The notes under the pieces are model-generated. The model ran no database searches and was not told the origin of the DNA. It saw nothing but the letters and a program-made list of their open reading frames with translations. This document shows positions 60,497 through 64,000 of a stretch of DNA of 64,000 nucleotides, one piece after another; the first letter of the stretch is position 1; each line of letters opens with the position of its first letter. This DNA is from an uncultured Collinsella sp. (lineage in GTDB: Bacteria; Actinomycetota; Coriobacteriia; Coriobacteriales; Coriobacteriaceae). A program made the translations under genes and the position numbers. The DNA is taken from the NCBI GenBank assembly GCA_900538305.1, contig UPXY01000005.1, positions 19,965 through 83,964 of the forward strand, given 5' to 3'.

Positions 60497-61345
60497 ATGG
60501 CTGATACCATCACCACCAACGGCGCCGCTGCCGCTCAGTCCAGCATTTCCAAGAGCGATTTCCGTAGCGCGTTCTGGCGCAGCTTCGTGCTCATGGGTTC
60601 GTTTAACTACGAACGCATGCAGAGCCTCGGTTTCCTGTATAGCATTTTGAAGCCGCTTAAGAGCATCTATGGGGACGACGAGGAAGGTCTGCGCGCCGCC
60701 CTCAAGCGCCATATCGCTGCATTCAACATGACGTGCGCTCCGTCCACGTTCGTTATGGGCATCTCCGTCGCCATGGAGGAGAGCTTCAAGCGTGATCCGC
60801 AGCTCGATACGAGCTCTGTCAACGCCATCAAGGTCTCGCTCATGGGCCCGCTTTCCGGCATTGGCGATACGTTCTTCTGGGGCATCTTCCGCGTGCTGGC
60901 TTGCTCGCTCGGCGTCGCTTTCGCGCAGCAGGGAAATCCCATCGCTCCGTTCGTCCTCTTGCTGGTCTTCAACATCCCCAACGTCCTCGTGCGCTGGTTC
61001 GGTCTTAAGCTCGGCTACGAGCAGGGCAGCTCGTTCCTGGAGCGCTTGGAGAAGAACGGGCAGATGAAACTCGTCACCTACTGCGCCGGTATCATCGGTG
61101 CCGTCTCCATTGGCACCATGATCGCTATGTGGGTTTCGATCTCTTGTCCTTTGAGTTTCACTATCGGTGAGATGACCATCACTATCCAGGAATACCTCGA
61201 CCAGCTCTTCCCGAAGTTCCTGCCGCTTGTGTGCACGCTCGCCGTGTACGGTGCCCTCAAGAAGAACGTCAAGGTGCCTATCATCATCGCGGCTATCTGC
61301 GTGATCGGCTTCGTGCTTGGCGTCACCGGTCTCATCGCGATGTAA
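60497..61345 (+). CDS. PTS mannose-family subunit IID
   Basis: 282 residues from the ATG at 60497, with GGGAGGA in the end of IIC serving as ribosome-binding site. SKSDFRSAFWRSFVLMGSFNYERMQSLGF at the N-terminus and IKVSLMGPLSGIGDTFFWG in the middle are IID signatures. C-terminal membrane segments follow. The next gene (IIB) starts nine bases after the stop. Confidence 0.93.
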   Translation: MADTITTNGAAAAQSSISKSDFRSAFWRSFVLMGSFNYERMQSLGFLYSILKPLKSIYGDDEEGLRAALKRHIAAFNMTCAPSTFVMGISVAMEESFKRDPQLDTSSVNAIKVSLMGPLSGIGDTFFWGIFRVLACSLGVAFAQQGNPIAPFVLLLVFNIPNVLVRWFGLKLGYEQGSSFLERLEKNGQMKLVTYCAGIIGAVSIGTMIAMWVSISCPLSFTIGEMTITIQEYLDQLFPKFLPLVCTLAVYGALKKNVKVPIIIAAICVIGFVLGVTGLIAM

Positions 61346-61354
61346 GGGGCTGTC

Positions 61355-61831
61355 ATGGCTATCGTAGACGCACGCATCGACGACCGCTTAGTTCATGGCC
61401 AGGTGTGCAGCTTTTGGATCCCGAAGTACAACGTCGATCGCATTGTGGTAGTCGATGATGCGGTTGCCAAAGACGATTTGCGAAAATCCATGCTGCGCAT
61501 GGCGTGTCCGGAGCGCTGCAAGCTTTCGATCTTTGACACGGCAAAGGCGGCCGATAAATTCTCTCGTCATATCGACGAGGGCATCAAGGTCATGATCCTT
61601 TGCAACAGCCCGGTTCCCATTCTGCAGATGGCGAAATACGGCTTCAAGGTGGAGTACGTGACGGTTGGCAACATGTCGGGTCGGCCCGGTTCGCAGCAGA
61701 TCGCCAAGACCGCTTACGCTACGCCCGAAGAGATCGAGGCATTTCGCGAGCTCGCGGCTCAAGGCATCGAGATATACGATCAGCTGGTGCCGAACGATAT
61801 TCGCGAGGACATAACGAAGCGCTTCCTGTAG
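61355..61831 (+). CDS. PTS mannose-family subunit IIB
   Basis: 158 residues. DARIDDRLVHGQVCSFW carries the phospho-His in RLVHGQ (about residue 14). RIVVVDDAVAKDDLRKSML and VGNMSGRPGSQQIAKT complete the IIB pattern. Like the first operon there is no IIA. Gene order here is IIC-IID-IIB, instead of IIB-IIC-IID, so the operon is not a simple duplicate of the one at 16810. Confidence 0.93.
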   Translation: MAIVDARIDDRLVHGQVCSFWIPKYNVDRIVVVDDAVAKDDLRKSMLRMACPERCKLSIFDTAKAADKFSRHIDEGIKVMILCNSPVPILQMAKYGFKVEYVTVGNMSGRPGSQQIAKTAYATPEEIEAFRELAAQGIEIYDQLVPNDIREDITKRFL

Positions 61832-61909
61832 GCCTATCAACACGTCGTCCTGCATGTCGGGCAGGGCGATGTCGCAATGGTACTCATCCTTATGATTGGA
61901 GTGGAAACT

Positions 61910-63004
61910 ATGGAGCAGACGGTGCTGGGCAACATCAAAAGCCAGCCTGAGGTGCTTCCGCAGGTATTTGCGAATCGCGATGTGTTCGTTGAGCCGTTTC
62001 GCCGCGAAGTTGACGAGCAGGGAATCAGGAAAATCATCTTCTTTGGTTCGGGTACCTCGTACAACGTGTCGCAGATCGCAGCGTTTTACATGAAGCAACT
62101 TGCGGGAATTGCTGCGGAGGCGCAGTATCCCACGGTGTTCAAGAATTACGAGCGTGCAGATTGGACGGGCTCGGTCGCCCCGGAGAACACGCTGTTCGTG
62201 GGCATCAGTCAGTCGGGAACTTCGGTCTCCACCTGCGAGGTCATGGAATATGGCCAGAAGGTTGGCTGCCGCACGCTGGTGATAACAGGTGATCTGGAGA
62301 GCCGCATCACGCAGTTTGCCAACGTCACGACACACCTGCTCGTGGGTCCCGAGCTGACACCGCCTGAGACCAAGGGTTACACGGTTTCCGTGCTGAGTGT
62401 GTATCTCTGGGCGCTTGCCGTCGCTTACGATCGCGGGAAACTTTCTACAGAAGGTTACCAGGCGGCGCTCGATGAGATCGAGGAGTTCGTAGGCGATTTC
62501 CAGAGCGTCATCGACGAAGGCGAGGCATGGTACGACCGCAACAAAGGCTCGATCCTGCAGAGCGACCGTCTGTTTATCCTGGGCTACGGTGTCGATTACG
62601 GCTCGATGCTTGAGGCCATGCTCAAGGTGGGCGAAATGCTTCGTATTCCGACGATTGGCTACGAGCTCGAGGAGTTCTCGCACGGTCCTACCATGGGGCT
62701 TCGTCCCAACCAGACGATCTTCATGATCGGTTCCGATGAGGCGGAGTACGAGCGCATGCTTGTCTTCCGCGACGCCTATAAGAAGTACACGCCGCGCGTG
62801 CACGTGGTATCGATGCGCGACATCCCGGATGCCGACGAGCGCGATCTTGTGTTCACACATCGCGTGAGCAAGTATCTTGCGCCGCTCGCGTATACGGTGC
62901 CATTCCAGTTCGTTGCCGCTAAGGGCGCGAAGGATATCTTTATCGACACCGGTGTGAACCCGTTCCAAGAGCCGCTCGCGCATTACGCTGACGACGAGAA
63001 GTAG
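61910..63004 (+). CDS. SIS-domain sugar-phosphate deglycase/isomerase
   Basis: 364 residues from the ATG at 61910 (MEQTVLGNIKSQPEVL), preceded by TGGAGTGGA. Two SIS domains: IIFFGSGTSYNVSQIAAFYMKQL with LFVGISQSGTSVSTCEVME, and LFILGYGVDYGSMLEAMLKVGEM with ELEEFSHGPTMG. This is the layout of fructosamine/glucoselysine-6-phosphate deglycases (FrlB, GfrF) and of GlmS isomerase-like enzymes. The ELEEFSHGP stretch holds the catalytic Glu and His. In an operon with a mannose-type PTS it probably deals with an imported amino-sugar or Amadori compound (inference). Confidence 0.87.
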   Translation: MEQTVLGNIKSQPEVLPQVFANRDVFVEPFRREVDEQGIRKIIFFGSGTSYNVSQIAAFYMKQLAGIAAEAQYPTVFKNYERADWTGSVAPENTLFVGISQSGTSVSTCEVMEYGQKVGCRTLVITGDLESRITQFANVTTHLLVGPELTPPETKGYTVSVLSVYLWALAVAYDRGKLSTEGYQAALDEIEEFVGDFQSVIDEGEAWYDRNKGSILQSDRLFILGYGVDYGSMLEAMLKVGEMLRIPTIGYELEEFSHGPTMGLRPNQTIFMIGSDEAEYERMLVFRDAYKKYTPRVHVVSMRDIPDADERDLVFTHRVSKYLAPLAYTVPFQFVAAKGAKDIFIDTGVNPFQEPLAHYADDEK

Positions 63005-63075
63005 CGGCGGTGTATCGATCGAGGGCGTGAGCGCATCTCCCGCTTCGCTTGCGCAACCGGTGACGCTTCGCATGT

Positions 63076-63110
63076 GACCCCGCGTTTCCTTCACACGGAA
63101 AGGTGGGGTC
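63076..63110 (+). terminator. Hairpin between the SIS gene and the GntR gene
   Basis: GACCCC/GGGGTC (63076-63081, 63105-63110) with inner TTTCC/GGAAA. No T-run directly after; it may end most transcripts from the PTS operon. Confidence 0.5.
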
Positions 63111-63179
63111 GCTGCTATCATATTGCTATTATGCTGCCAAAACGCTGCTCCTTATGCGGCATTGCGAACGGAAAACTTC

Positions 63180-63923
63180 ATGGACACTGGATTCATCAAG
63201 ATTGATCGCTCCTCACCTTTGCCGCTGTATAAACAGCTAGAAGATTGCATCGTGAGAGCCATTGGTGAAGGTGCTTTGAAGACAGGGGATAAGCTGCCCA
63301 CCGAGGATGAGCTGGCCGAGACGTTCGGCCTTTCGCGCCCCGTTGTTCGACAAGCGTATGGTGCGCTCGTGGGAGCACGCCTCGTTTCCCGTGAGCGTGG
63401 GCGCGGTAGCTTTGTGCGTGCGCCAAGCTCGATCAGGCCTCACGCCTCACTTTTGGGGTTTTCTCAAGAGACACTGCTTACGGGTGGCATTCCGGTCACG
63501 CGCGTGCTTTCCTTTGAGCGCGCCGAGCTGCCCGAGAGCCTCTCTCCATGCATTTCCTCGGCGTTCACCGATGCGTTTTTCCTCGAGCGCGTGCGCTTCA
63601 CGAACGGTACGGCGTCGTCTCACCTCAAAACCTGGGTTCCATACGAGCGTTTTCCGGGAATCGGGTCATACGATTTTACGATCGATTCCCTTTACGCCAC
63701 GCTCTTCAAACTCTATGGCGTACGTCCCACGCGTGCCGTGCGAACTGTTTGGGCGTCTGCCGCCGATGCCCGTACCGCAGAGGCTATGGAACTCGAGCCG
63801 GGTTCGCCCGTCATGCGCATGCTCAACATCGTTTACGACGAACAAGATGAGCTTATGGAAGTCGGCATCGAGTTCTACCTGCCCGATATCCAGAGCTTCA
63901 CGTTCGAGGTGCATAGCGCGTGA
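63180..63923 (+). CDS. GntR/HutC-family transcriptional regulator
   Basis: 247 residues from the ATG at 63180. N-terminal winged HTH (PLPLYKQLEDCIVRAIGEG, then KLPTEDELAETFGLSRPVVRQAYGAL, residues ~12-75), then a UTRA ligand domain (TRVLSFERAELPES, FFLERVRFTNGTASSHLKTWVPYERFPG). UTRA regulators sense phosphosugars or related metabolites; by position it controls the second PTS operon, perhaps at the AGGATA/TATCCT site. The frame opens earlier at 63123 but this start has GGAAAAC nearby. Confidence 0.93.
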   Translation: MDTGFIKIDRSSPLPLYKQLEDCIVRAIGEGALKTGDKLPTEDELAETFGLSRPVVRQAYGALVGARLVSRERGRGSFVRAPSSIRPHASLLGFSQETLLTGGIPVTRVLSFERAELPESLSPCISSAFTDAFFLERVRFTNGTASSHLKTWVPYERFPGIGSYDFTIDSLYATLFKLYGVRPTRAVRTVWASAADARTAEAMELEPGSPVMRMLNIVYDEQDELMEVGIEFYLPDIQSFTFEVHSA

Positions 63924-63946
63924 TGTAAAATCACCCCAGGGGTTTT
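63924..63946. repeat. Dispersed ACCCCAGGGGT palindrome, right arm truncated
   Basis: TGTAAAATCACCCC then AGGGGTTTT, with the right arm cut off where the next repeat begins. It starts right at the GntR stop codon. Confidence 0.78.
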
Positions 63947-64000
63947 CGCCATTGGGGACGGGGGTTATTGGCTGGTGGGCGGCTCGCCATTGGGGATGGT
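63947..64000. repeat. Second copy of the yaaA-embedded repeat, running off the window
   Basis: 63947-63982 matches 24795-24830 at 34 of 36 positions. CGCCATTGGGGA occurs again at 63986-63997, so a second unit begins here and continues past the end of the window. Confidence 0.85.

Overview
The window is a GC-rich bacterial chromosome segment with densely packed genes. The gene set points to an anaerobic gut actinobacterium of the class Coriobacteriia, most likely Collinsella or a close relative. The supporting evidence is the class III ribonucleotide reductase with its activase, Fe-S aldo/keto reductase, LUD protein, mannose-family PTS operons, M18 and M20 peptidases and a maltodextrin ABC system, together with the protein sequence character. 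This assignment is inference from gene content; no rRNA or tRNA gene is visible to anchor it.

Layout. Positions 1-4870 hold a truncated membrane-anchored protein, an Fe-S aldo/keto reductase, an orphan structured-RNA candidate next to a large perfect inverted repeat, a LUD protein, a PAP2 phosphatase and tgt. Positions 4948-8676 (minus) hold a four-gene unit: an RsgI-like membrane protein with a Ser/Gly/Tyr/Asp repeat tail, a VTC-domain protein, a DUF4956 membrane protein and a CotH kinase. Positions 9047-15740 hold a LOG-family protein, a PARG-like protein, small membrane proteins, thiD and thiC with a TPP riboswitch, and a hypothetical gene. Positions 15740-16680 look decayed and include a RelE toxin remnant.

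Positions 16810-22124 form a mannose-type PTS operon (IIB, IIC, IID) with an isomerase-like cupin, a polyol-phosphate dehydrogenase and an RpiR regulator. Positions 22263-25335 hold membrane proteins, a tyrosine phosphatase and yaaA. Positions 25511-32751 form a maltodextrin unit: LacI-type operators, binding protein, two permeases, LacI regulator, malQ and the ABC ATPase. Positions 32974-37865 hold a TetR regulator divergent from a redox cluster (Fe-alcohol dehydrogenase, flavodoxin, CMD protein, cupin, aldo/keto reductase). Positions 38065-46529 hold a hydrolase, a small membrane protein, an M18 aminopeptidase, a giant von Willebrand-like surface protein and pepD.

Positions 46888-54337 hold polA, an MFS transporter and argG-argH; argG is preceded by an arginine-codon-rich leader peptide and alternative hairpins. 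Positions 54670-59519 hold a CDF transporter and nrdD-nrdG with tandem NrdR boxes. Positions 59701-63923 hold a second mannose-type PTS (IIC, IID, IIB) with a SIS-domain sugar-phosphate enzyme and a GntR regulator.

Intergenic DNA is unusually rich in long palindromes. One family with the core ACCCCAGGGGT occurs at six places. Another repeat occurs both inside yaaA and at the window end. Several other long inverted repeats, each of its own sequence, sit between genes. The most interesting loci are the CotH/DUF4956/VTC unit with a candidate substrate protein, the argG leader, and repeats that have entered coding genes (yaaA, nrdG, the end of cotH).
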